Positions 25,679 through 33,276 of a DNA stretch of 64,000 nucleotides are shown here, one piece after another (within the stretch, counting starts at the first letter, position 1; every line of letters starts with the position of its first letter). The notes beneath the pieces were generated by a model. The model made no database searches. It was given only the letters and a program-made list of their open reading frames with translations, and was not told the DNA's origin. Source of the stretch: Multivorans sp965116445 (lineage in GTDB: Bacteria; Acidobacteriota; Thermoanaerobaculia; Multivoradales; Multivoraceae); contig OZ220688.1 of assembly GCA_965116445.1 (NCBI GenBank), forward strand, positions 496,001-560,000. Reading direction: 5' to 3'. A program made the position numbers and the translations under genes.

Positions 25679-26866
25679 CTACAGAGACGCCAGCAAGTCC
25701 CCCAACTGCTCCAGGCTCGCCAAGTTGTGGACCGGCAGAAAGTCGTCGACGTGCGGCAGTGCGGCCACGATGCCGCGCGTCAGCGGCTGGTAGTCCGGCG
25801 AGCCCAGCAACGGGTTGAGCCAGATCAGCCGGTGGCAGCTTCGGTGGAGGCGTTCCATCTCCTGGCCGAGGAGGTTGATGTCGCCGCGGTCCCAACCGTC
25901 GCTGATGATCAGGACGGCGGCGCCCTGACCGAGGAGGCGCCGGCTCCAGTTGAAGTTGAACTCGCGCAGCGCGTCGCCGGTGCGGGTGCCGCCGCCCCAG
26001 TCCTCGATGCGCTGGGCCGCGGCCTGAAGCGCCCGGTCGACGTCGCGTTCGGCCAACTCCTGGGTCAGGCGGGTCAGCCGTGTGCCGAAGGCGAACGCCT
26101 CGACTCGTGAGACGCCCGGGTCGGCCGACCGGGGATGCGAGACGGCGTAGATGAAGTGGAGCAGGAGCCGCGAGTAGGGCTCCATCGAGCCGGAAATGTC
26201 GCAGAGGAGAACGAGCGGACGCCGTCGATGCTTGCGATCGCGGCCGACGAGGTCGATCAACTCGCCTCCATGGGCCAGGTTGCGCCGGAGCGTGCGGCGC
26301 AGGTCGAGGCGGTGGCCTCCGGAACTCGGCTTGAGCCGCCGCGTGCGGCGGGTTTCGAGCTCCCAGTGCATCGTTGCCATGAGCTGCTTGATCTCGTCGA
26401 GCTCATCCCCTTCGAGCTGGGCGAAGTCCTTGCGGCGCAACGCCTCCCGGGCGCTGTAGAGAGCCGTCCGCGCGGTCCGGTCGGTCTCCTTCGAGCCGTC
26501 GTCTCCCTCGTTGTCGTTCAGCGCCAGCTTCTGGATCGCCGCCCGCTTCGTCCGCTCGGTTCGGCGCTGGATCATCAGCCCGAGTTCGAGCTGTTCGAGT
26601 TCCCGCGGGTCGCGTGCCTGCCAGAAGAGCTCGAACGCCTTGTCGAACCAGGGCAGATCGCGCCGCCGGCTGACCAGGACGGCCCGGGCCGCGGCCTTTA
26701 CGTCGCGCTTGCGGGCAAGGTCGACGAGCTCCAGGGCGGCCACCCAGTCGCGGAGCTGGGTCGGCGTCACGTCCAGGCTGCCCACCCGCAGCAGGCGGCC
26801 GAAGAGGACGATGTTGCGGAGCAGGTGGCCGCGTGCTGCCGCTGCCGCCGCGGCGGCTTCAGTCAC
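25679..26866 (-). CDS. VWA-domain protein, CoxE-like
   Basis: A 395-residue protein with a C-terminal von Willebrand A domain carrying the metal site CDISGSM and TRTGDAL, preceded by a helical region, as in CoxE and related partners of MoxR ATPases. CoxD (MoxR-type ATPase) and CoxE mature the Mo-Cu site of aerobic CO dehydrogenase; related pairs serve other enzymes. The matching ATPase gene lies upstream at 27962-28903 but is separated by a HepT/MntA pair. Its start overlaps the MntA stop by 8 bases, so all three minus-strand genes are likely translated together. Confidence 0.87.
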   Translation of the reverse strand: MTEAAAAAAAARGHLLRNIVLFGRLLRVGSLDVTPTQLRDWVAALELVDLARKRDVKAAARAVLVSRRRDLPWFDKAFELFWQARDPRELEQLELGLMIQRRTERTKRAAIQKLALNDNEGDDGSKETDRTARTALYSAREALRRKDFAQLEGDELDEIKQLMATMHWELETRRTRRLKPSSGGHRLDLRRTLRRNLAHGGELIDLVGRDRKHRRRPLVLLCDISGSMEPYSRLLLHFIYAVSHPRSADPGVSRVEAFAFGTRLTRLTQELAERDVDRALQAAAQRIEDWGGGTRTGDALREFNFNWSRRLLGQGAAVLIISDGWDRGDINLLGQEMERLHRSCHRLIWLNPLLGSPDYQPLTRGIVAALPHVDDFLPVHNLASLEQLGDLLASL

Positions 26867-27230
26867 CGGCGCTGAACTGGCCGAAGAGCGGCTTGCGGAC
26901 GCGGTCCATGTGGCGGCGAAGCGGCTCGTGGCTCGTCAGGTCGTAGGAGGTCACGTCGACGGCGAAGGGCAGGTTGCTCTCGTGGAACAGCGTCCAGAGA
27001 CGGTCGATGGCGCGCTGGTCGAGGTCGCCGTGGAGCAGGAGGTCCAGATCGGAGTTCGGACGCCAGGAGCCCGTAGCGCGCGAGCCGAACACGTCTACCG
27101 CGGTGATCCGGTCCGCCCAGGGTTCCAGAACGCGGCGGATCGTGGCGAGTTGTCTGGAGGACAGGCCGTGGTCCACACCTGTGTTACCGGCGAATTCCTC
27201 GCGGGCCGAGCTGTCGATCTCAGCGCTCAC
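26859..27230 (-). CDS. MntA-like minimal nucleotidyltransferase (antitoxin)
   Basis: A 123-residue nucleotidyltransferase with the polymerase-beta signature VFGSRATGSWRPNSDLDLLL: a GS motif followed by an Asp-x-Asp metal pair. In HepT/MntA systems this protein AMPylates and silences the HEPN toxin. The start is a GTG at 27230, one base after the HepT stop; a longer frame upstream is antisense-like within hepT. It overlaps the CoxE-like gene by 8 bases. Confidence 0.85.
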   Translation of the reverse strand: MSAEIDSSAREEFAGNTGVDHGLSSRQLATIRRVLEPWADRITAVDVFGSRATGSWRPNSDLDLLLHGDLDQRAIDRLWTLFHESNLPFAVDVTSYDLTSHEPLRRHMDRVRKPLFGQFSAGD

Positions 27231-27231
27231 G

Positions 27232-27699
27232 TCAGCCGGCGCCCGTGTCGCCACTGCTACTCGACGCTGGTCGGCGGGGCGCTTCGCGGTCTTCCAGTTC
27301 GTCGAAGAGAAGCATGTGGAGTTCGTCCATCGCAGCAAGGTAGCGGTTGCGCACCCGGTAGAGAACCTCCTCGAAGCGCTCGAAGCTGTAGGTGTGGGAC
27401 ATCTTGTTCCGATCGTCCAATGCGTCCATCCACCCCTCGCCGTCGCTGATCAGCCGGGCTTCGAACGCCGCCCGCATCACGGCCCGGGGCGTGACCTGCG
27501 GCAAGACAACGTTCTGGGCCTCCAGGTAGTCCTTCATGACGTTCCAGGCGAGTTCCATCGTGTACTCGAAGCGTTGGATGGTGCCCTCCCGTTCGAGTTG
27601 CGTGAGCTCCTCTTTGTCCAGGGCTTCCCGGAGCAGGAGAAAGGCGCGCCGGTAGTTCGCGAAGCGGTAGTGCCAGCGGGGCGGTTCCGGAGTCGTCAT
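27232..27699 (-). CDS. HepT-like HEPN protein (HI0074 family)
   Basis: A 155-residue helical protein of the HI0074 nucleotidyltransferase-substrate-binding family. It keeps the HEPN ribonuclease motif R-x4-H-x-Y as RNKMSHTY, so it may be an active toxin RNase. The C-terminal ~20 residues are Ser/Gly-rich and probably disordered. It is followed after one base by the MntA-like gene, the usual toxin-antitoxin arrangement. The 262-bp region upstream (27700-27961) holds no gene that I can see and probably carries its promoter. Confidence 0.85.
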   Translation of the reverse strand: MTTPEPPRWHYRFANYRRAFLLLREALDKEELTQLEREGTIQRFEYTMELAWNVMKDYLEAQNVVLPQVTPRAVMRAAFEARLISDGEGWMDALDDRNKMSHTYSFERFEEVLYRVRNRYLAAMDELHMLLFDELEDREAPRRPASSSSGDTGAG

Positions 27700-27961
27700 C
27701 GGTTCCTACGCTTCAAGCGGCGCCAAACTCGCCCGGCCGTCCTGTGGTCGCCGGTGGCAACGATGCTGTGGGTCCGCACCGGGCGCGGTTGGCCAAGCGT
27801 AAGCTGCCAGCCGCGCTACCTGCTGTCGGCCCAAGCCTTGCCCTCTTCAGGATTGTAGCGAACTGGTTCAAGGTCCGACTTGACTCGCGCTCGTGGTCCG
27901 TCCACCCGCTTCCCGGGAGCCGACAGGGACACTGGCGCGCCCGTTGGGGACCCCGCCGGCG

Positions 27962-28903
27962 CTACGCTCGGCTCTTCTGGAGCAGCCGGCGGACCGCCTC
28001 GTCGTCGATCTTGTCGAGGTCGTCTTGGTACTTGAGGAGCACACCCAGAGTGTCGCGCAGGATGTCGTCGGACAGCGTCTCCTGATCGAGGGCGATCAGG
28101 GCGTTCGTCCAGTCGAGGGTCTCGGCGACGCCGGGCTGCTTGAAGAGGTCTTCCTCGCGCAGGGCCTGGACCAGGCGGACGATCTGGGAGGCGAAGTGTT
28201 CGGGCGCCTCGGGAACGCGGCGCAGGACGATCTGGACTTCCTTCTCGTAGTCCGGGAAGTCGATCCAGTGGTAGAGGCAACGCCGCTTCAGGGCGTCGTG
28301 GACTTCCCGGGTGCGATTCGAGGTGACGACGGCTATGGGCGGCCGCTCGGCCGCCACGGTGCCGATCTCGGGGATCGTGATCTGGAAGTCGGCGAGGATC
28401 TCGAGCAGGTAGGCCTCGAACTCCTCGTCGGCGCGGTCCAGCTCGTCGATCAGGAGCACCGGCGGCGCCTGGCCTTCGCGGCTCTGGCGGACCGCCCGCA
28501 GCAGGGGCCGTTCGAGCAGGAAGTCGGCCGAGAAGACGTCGTCCACGGCGCCGCGGCCGTCGCCGCCGCCGGCCGCCTCCAGGCCGCGCAGGTGAAGCAG
28601 TTGCCGGCGGTAGTTCCACTCGTAGACGGCGGTCGAAACGTCGAGTCCCTCGTAGCACTGGAGCCGGATGAGCTCGGAGCCGAGGCAGCGGGAGAGAGCC
28701 TTGGCGACCTCCGTCTTTCCGACGCCGGGTTCGCCCTCCAGGAAGATCGGCTTGCCCATGCTGAGCGACAGGTAGACCGCGGTCGCGAGGTCGCGCTCGG
28801 CGATGTAGTCCTCGGCGCGCAGCGCGGCGACGACGGCTTCGACGTCGGTGAAGCTGCGGTCGCGTGAAACGTTCGGATGCTTGAAGTCGGGCTGGGCAGT
28901 CAT
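27962..28903 (-). CDS. MoxR-family AAA+ ATPase, CoxD-like
   Basis: A 313-residue AAA+ ATPase with Walker A GEPGVGKTEVAKAL, Walker B VLLIDELDRADEEFEAYLLE, sensor VVTSNRTREVHDALKRRC and the C-terminal lid domain, the MoxR pattern. Such ATPases act with VWA proteins to remodel or activate target enzymes; the sequence resembles CoxD of the aerobic CO dehydrogenase cluster, and the CoxE-like partner lies 1.1 kb downstream on the same strand. XdhC/MocA-type genes at 14-16 kb hint that a molybdenum hydroxylase exists elsewhere in the genome. Confidence 0.9.
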   Translation of the reverse strand: MTAQPDFKHPNVSRDRSFTDVEAVVAALRAEDYIAERDLATAVYLSLSMGKPIFLEGEPGVGKTEVAKALSRCLGSELIRLQCYEGLDVSTAVYEWNYRRQLLHLRGLEAAGGGDGRGAVDDVFSADFLLERPLLRAVRQSREGQAPPVLLIDELDRADEEFEAYLLEILADFQITIPEIGTVAAERPPIAVVTSNRTREVHDALKRRCLYHWIDFPDYEKEVQIVLRRVPEAPEHFASQIVRLVQALREEDLFKQPGVAETLDWTNALIALDQETLSDDILRDTLGVLLKYQDDLDKIDDEAVRRLLQKSRA

Positions 28904-28969
28904 GGCGCCAGAGGCGGCGGCAGCCTACCGCAGGGGGAGCCGGCGGGGATGTTCGCGCGGCCGAACAAC

Positions 28970-29021
28970 CGGAGCCCGACGCTTCGCGCCGGATGCCGGC
29001 GGGGACGCCGGCGCACCCAGT
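28970..29021. repeat. Hairpin repeat copy R7 (minus orientation)
   Basis: Read on the minus strand it is ACTGGGTGC, GCCGGCG-TCCC-CGCCGGC, CCGGCGC-GAA-GCGTCGG, almost identical to R4. It lies in the 256-bp gap between the symporter stop and the MoxR start. Confidence 0.85.
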
Positions 29022-29066
29022 CCCGGAGTACCGGCGCCGACGTACCGAGTGTGGGCCGAGGTTGCC

Positions 29067-29141
29067 GCTGGGTGCGCCGACGTCCTCGTCGGCTTCCGAC
29101 GAAAGACGTGCGAGGCCGAAGGCCTCGCTCCGCTCGCGGCG
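29067..29141. repeat. Hairpin repeat copy R8
   Basis: CTGGGTGC then GCCGACG-TCCT-CGTCGGC and GCGAGGCC-GAA-GGCCTCGC. Relative to R2 the first stem has a G:C to A:T exchange with both partners changed, and the second stem is entirely different but perfectly paired. It lies just downstream of the symporter gene. Confidence 0.8.
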
Positions 29142-29159
29142 ACGCCGGTGCAGCCGGCG

Positions 29160-30647
29160 TCAGAGGTCGAGGATCGCGTCGACTTCGCGTGGCAACGGTT
29201 TCGGCTTCGACATGAGCGAGATGCCGAAGAACAGGGTCAGCGACAGCAGCAGCGAGATGGCGCCGCCGTGGATGCCGTGGGGCACCTGGATCTCCGCGAT
29301 CTCGATGAAGAAGTTGAGCGCCAGGCTGGAGATGATGGCGACGTTCGCCGCGAGCGCCGTCGCGCGTTTCCAGTTGAAGCCGATCGCCACCGTCGGCACC
29401 AATGCCGCGGCGAACGTGCCCCAGCCGAAGGTGCCCAGCAGGGCAACGAGATCCTCCTTGGACAGGCTGACGAAGAGCGCGGCACCCACGGCCAGGGCGA
29501 GCGTCGCGGTGCGGGCCCAGAAGAGCTCCTTCTTGAGCGGCTTGCCGAAAAGCGCCTTCGGGATGTCGTGAATGATCGCCGCGGCGCCGATGTTCAGGAA
29601 GCCGTCCGCGGTCGACATGATCGCGGCGAACAGGGCGGCGAAGACGATGCCGGCCAGGACCGGGTGGGCGTAGGACTGGAGGAAGGCGTAGGCCGCGTCG
29701 TCTGGCTGGCCGAGTTCGGGATGGTCGCCGGCCACGACCAGTGCCCGCATCGCGAAGCCGATTGCGATCCACAGGAGCGCCGCGAGGACGCCGGCGATCG
29801 CGCTGACCAGGAAGATCTGCTTGAACTGGCGGATCTTCTTGTTCATCATCAACTTGGTGATGATGTGGGGCTGTCCGCAGGCCCCGACGACGAACAGGAG
29901 GTAGTAGGACAGCGCCCCCATGATGCCGAGGGTGCCCCACGGTCCGATCGCCTCGGGATCGTCGTTCACCAGGGTCATCGAGCCGCCGGCGATCCCGCCG
30001 TCGACCGCGTTCACTGCGGCGATCACGACCAGCACGCCGGCGACCGCCATCACCGCGCCCTGGACGACGTCCGTGTAGACGCCCGCGATGATCCCGCCGG
30101 TCACGCAATAGAAGACGAGGACGGCGACCGAGATCGCCATCGAGGCGCCGAGGCTCACGTAGGGCAAGCCGTCGACGTTGTTCAGAATCTCCTGCAGGAC
30201 GACCGCCATCGCCATGATCTGCGCCGCCAGGTAGCCGACGACGCCGAGGATGATCGCCACGGCGGTGAGGAACCGGGTGACCTCGCTCTGGTAGCGCAGC
30301 GCCACGGTGTCCGGCAGGGAGACCGTCTGGTACACCTCGGAGAAGATGCGCAGCCGCTTCGCTACGAGGAAAAACGTGAAGCAACTCGCCACCGTGCCGC
30401 AGACGATCATCCACACGGACGTCATGCCCTGGCTGTAGACGAGGCCGGGGCCGCCGACGAAGCCGAAGCCGGAGAGCGTGCTGGAGAAGAGCGCGAAGGC
30501 GGTGACGATGATCCCGAGCTCCCGCCCGGCCATGAAGAAGTCGTGGGACGACTTCGTGCGTCTGAGCGCCCAGATGCCGACGCCGATGCACAGCGCGAAG
30601 TAGATGAGGAGGCAGGTCAGAACGACCGCGTTGCGACTCTCTTCCAT
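29160..30647 (-). CDS. Sodium:solute symporter (SLC5/SSS family)
   Basis: A 495-residue protein with about 13 membrane helices and the SSS pattern: RRTKSSHDFFMAGRELG after the first helix, YTDVVQGAVMAVAG, and FAALFAAIMSTADGFLN, the helix-8 segment that carries the sodium site. It resembles acetate/propionate-type symporters, but the substrate is not determinable. The start at 30647 shares one base with the stop of the upstream small membrane protein gene (TGATG), so the two are tightly coupled, as in other symporter-partner pairs. Confidence 0.92.
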   Translation of the reverse strand: MEESRNAVVLTCLLIYFALCIGVGIWALRRTKSSHDFFMAGRELGIIVTAFALFSSTLSGFGFVGGPGLVYSQGMTSVWMIVCGTVASCFTFFLVAKRLRIFSEVYQTVSLPDTVALRYQSEVTRFLTAVAIILGVVGYLAAQIMAMAVVLQEILNNVDGLPYVSLGASMAISVAVLVFYCVTGGIIAGVYTDVVQGAVMAVAGVLVVIAAVNAVDGGIAGGSMTLVNDDPEAIGPWGTLGIMGALSYYLLFVVGACGQPHIITKLMMNKKIRQFKQIFLVSAIAGVLAALLWIAIGFAMRALVVAGDHPELGQPDDAAYAFLQSYAHPVLAGIVFAALFAAIMSTADGFLNIGAAAIIHDIPKALFGKPLKKELFWARTATLALAVGAALFVSLSKEDLVALLGTFGWGTFAAALVPTVAIGFNWKRATALAANVAIISSLALNFFIEIAEIQVPHGIHGGAISLLLSLTLFFGISLMSKPKPLPREVDAILDL

Positions 30648-31267
30648 CAGCGGCCTTCCGCCTTGGCCGCGTCGCCGCCGCCGGCTTCAAGTTCCTTCTG
30701 ACGCTGGGCGGCGGCGAGTTCCGCGACCTTGCGTTCGTCCTCTTCGGTGAAGAACCAGCGGTCGAAGATCCGCATGTAGACGAACATGAGGTACACCGGG
30801 AACGGCCAGACCGCATAGAACACCCATGCCGTCGGCCTGGGGAAGCCCAGGAACAGGGTGTGCGTGTCCTCGACCGCGTAGCGCTGGTAGGAGAACACGA
30901 GGGCGGTGAAGATCGCCGCCAGGACCAGCGTGCCGATGATCAGGTGCTGCTTCGCCGGTCCCAGCGATACGCCGCCTGCCTGGCGCCGCTGCATGCCCAT
31001 CGCCAGGCAGCCGCCGAAGAAGGCCACCTGGAAGAGCACGAACGCCCAGCCGATCCAGAGCGTCGTGGCGTGGCGCTCGGCGCCCGGGCCGCCCTGGCGC
31101 ATCGTCGCGAAGCGGTGGTGCTCGAAGCCGCGGCTCTTGATCACGCGCTGGGTCGTGCCGTCCTCCAGGACGACGTCCTCGTACGGCGTTTGCGGGGTCA
31201 GGAAGGCCGCGCCCACGGTGAGGCACATGCCGATCAGGGCGAGGAAGACGAACCAGTGCAGCTTCAT
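30647..31267 (-). CDS. Small membrane partner of the symporter
   Basis: A 206-residue protein with about four membrane helices, a periplasmic-type loop between helices 1 and 2 rich in charged residues, and a C-terminal coiled-coil tail (EEDERKVAELAAAQRQKELEA, shortened here). It precedes and is coupled to the SLC5 symporter, so it is likely an accessory subunit. No family with known function is recognised. Divergent from the ABC exporter operon, with 89 bp between starts. Confidence 0.75.
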   Translation of the reverse strand: MKLHWFVFLALIGMCLTVGAAFLTPQTPYEDVVLEDGTTQRVIKSRGFEHHRFATMRQGGPGAERHATTLWIGWAFVLFQVAFFGGCLAMGMQRRQAGGVSLGPAKQHLIIGTLVLAAIFTALVFSYQRYAVEDTHTLFLGFPRPTAWVFYAVWPFPVYLMFVYMRIFDRWFFTEEDERKVAELAAAQRQKELEAGGGDAAKAEGR

Positions 31268-31356
31268 GAATGGCCTACTTGCGGTCGGGGAAAGCTGCGG
31301 CAGCCTACCCCAGCAGCAACGCGATCGGGAGAACCGCGTTGCTATGGTCCCCCGCC

Positions 31357-33276
31357 ATGGACGGTGGGTCGGCAGGAAGCCAGAAGCCGCTCGCCCGCCT
31401 GTTCGCGTATATGCGCCTGGCGCCCGGCGCCTACGTCCTGGGCGGGATTCTCACGCTCCTCTACGCGGCCTTCTTTCAGCTCATCCCGCTGTCCATCCGG
31501 GCCATCGTCGCCGCATTCGAAGACGCCGCGGACGAGGTTGGGAGCGCGATCCTATGGCTGGTCGCCGCCTCGCTCTGCCTGGCTGTGGCGCGGCTGTTCT
31601 CGCGGATCGTCATGTTCAACATCGGTCGGCAGATCGAGTTCCGCATCCGCAACGACTACTTCGCCCATCTCCAGAGCCTGCCGCAGTCCTTCTACCTCGC
31701 TCACCGCACCGGCGACCTCATGTCGCGGGCCGTGAACGACATCAACAGCATCCGGATGTTCCTGGGGATGGGTCTGTTGAACCTGCTGCAGACACCGGTG
31801 CTGTTCGCGGGCGCCCTGATCGTGCTGCTGCCGGTCGACGCCACGCTGACTTTCTGGGCGCTGGCCCCCTTCCCGCTGTTCGTCCTGATCACGCGGCACT
31901 ACAGCCGCTACATGTTCCAGGCCAACCTGGCCGGCCAGGAGCAGCTCGGCAAGGTGTCGACGGTCGTGCAGGAGAACGCGTCGGGCGCGCTGGTGGTCAA
32001 GGCCTACGATCTGTCCAACCTGGAGCGCGACCGTTTCGAGGACCAGAACCAGGAGCTCTTCCGGCGCATGATGAGGGTCGGGGTCATGCAGACGACGATG
32101 TTTGCCAGCGTGAGCCTGGTGCCGTCCCTCTCGGCTGCCGTGGTTCTGTGGCTGGGCGGCCAGCGGGTACAGACCGGCCAGCTCGGCGCCGAGGACCTTT
32201 GGCTGTTCTGGGGCCTCATCGGCATGCTCACGTTCCCGACGATGATGCTGGGTTTCGTCGTGTCGATCACCCAGCGCGGCCTTGCGGCGCTGGAGCGGCT
32301 GGGCGCCGTCCTGGACATCGTGCCGTCGATTCGCGATCGGGAGGACGTCGCGGACGTCTCGGACATCGGCGGCCGGGTCGAGTTCAGGAACCTCACGTTC
32401 ACCTATCCGGGCAGCTATGTGCCTGCGCTCAAGGGCATCGACCTTACGGTGGAAGCCGGAAGCACGGTCGGCATCGTGGGTCCGGTCGGGTCCGGCAAGA
32501 CGACTCTCGTCAGCCTGGTGCCGAGGCTGCTGGAAGTGGACGACGACTCGATCCTGATCGACGGCGTGGACCTGAACCGGATGCCGGTCCACCTGCTGCG
32601 TTCGAGCATCGCGATGGTGCCGCAGGACAGCTTCCTGTTCTCCATCTCGGTGGCCGAGAACATCCGCTACGGCGTGCCCGACGCCGCCCTCGAGGAGGTG
32701 CGGCGGGCGGCCGCCCGGGCCCAGGTCGAACGGGAGGTCGACGAGTTCGAGGACGGCTTCGGCACCGTCGTCGGCGAACGGGGCGTGACCCTGTCGGGCG
32801 GCCAGCGCCAGCGCGTCGCCCTTGCGCGGGCGATGATTCTGCGCCCCTCGATCCTGATCCTCGACGACTCCCTCTCGAGCGTCGACCATGGAACGGAGGA
32901 GGCGATCCTGGGCGACCTCGAGGGCCGGCGGCGTGGCCGCACATGCTTCATCGTGGCGCACCGCATCTCGGCCGTGCGGCACGCGGACCAGATCGTCGTG
33001 CTCGAGAACGGCCGAATCACCGAGCGTGGGACCCACCGCGAGCTCGTCGAGCTGGGCGGCTTCTATGCCCGCCTGAACCATCGCCAGGAGTTGCTGTCCG
33101 AGCTCGAACCCGGTTGGCGCGATCCCGCGCCAACCGCGAACCAGTCCGAGCGCTCGTCATCGGGCGCGCGGATGGCGGTCGGCGATGGCGGCGCGGCGGT
33201 GCCGGAGCCGGCGTCCGGCGTCCGGGCCCCGGCCGGTTCAGGGCAGCAGCGGTTGCCCCCGGGGGAGCCCTCGTGA
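31357..33276 (+). CDS. ABC exporter half-transporter, subunit 1 (degenerate site)
   Basis: A 639-residue half-transporter: six-helix membrane domain (residues ~15-310) and ATPase domain (~340-575) with Walker A GPVGSGKTT, signature LSGGQRQR, Walker B ILILDDSLSSVD and H-loop IVAHRIS. The residue after Walker B is Asp, not the catalytic Glu, the DDSLS pattern of BmrC/YheI-type subunits that build one degenerate site in a heterodimer with a fully active partner. The last ~55 residues are a low-complexity tail, partly encoded by hairpin repeat R9. The GTGA overlap couples it to subunit 2. Confidence 0.92.
   Translation: MDGGSAGSQKPLARLFAYMRLAPGAYVLGGILTLLYAAFFQLIPLSIRAIVAAFEDAADEVGSAILWLVAASLCLAVARLFSRIVMFNIGRQIEFRIRNDYFAHLQSLPQSFYLAHRTGDLMSRAVNDINSIRMFLGMGLLNLLQTPVLFAGALIVLLPVDATLTFWALAPFPLFVLITRHYSRYMFQANLAGQEQLGKVSTVVQENASGALVVKAYDLSNLERDRFEDQNQELFRRMMRVGVMQTTMFASVSLVPSLSAAVVLWLGGQRVQTGQLGAEDLWLFWGLIGMLTFPTMMLGFVVSITQRGLAALERLGAVLDIVPSIRDREDVADVSDIGGRVEFRNLTFTYPGSYVPALKGIDLTVEAGSTVGIVGPVGSGKTTLVSLVPRLLEVDDDSILIDGVDLNRMPVHLLRSSIAMVPQDSFLFSISVAENIRYGVPDAALEEVRRAAARAQVEREVDEFEDGFGTVVGERGVTLSGGQRQRVALARAMILRPSILILDDSLSSVDHGTEEAILGDLEGRRRGRTCFIVAHRISAVRHADQIVVLENGRITERGTHRELVELGGFYARLNHRQELLSELEPGWRDPAPTANQSERSSSGARMAVGDGGAAVPEPASGVRAPAGSGQQRLPPGEPS
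33109..33176. repeat. Hairpin repeat copy R9, inside the ABC subunit 1 tail
   Basis: On the minus strand this matches the middle part of R6 and R11. Stem CGGTTGGCGCG/CGCGCCAACCG replaces CGGGTGGCGCG/CGCGCCACCCG with both partners changed; the other hairpin has one mismatch. It encodes about residues 585-607 of the transporter C-terminus. Confidence 0.75.

Noticed and set aside
28848..30701. 617-codon plus-strand frame opposite the SLC5 symporter
   Set aside because: Antisense of a hydrophobic protein yields Asp/Arg/His-rich sequence; no similarity to a real family.
30906..33272. Upstream extension of the ABC subunit 2 frame across subunit 1
   Set aside because: Low-complexity, Arg/Pro/Gly-rich translation with no similarity; it is a shadow of the subunit 1 gene. 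The GTGA overlap at 33273 explains the true start.
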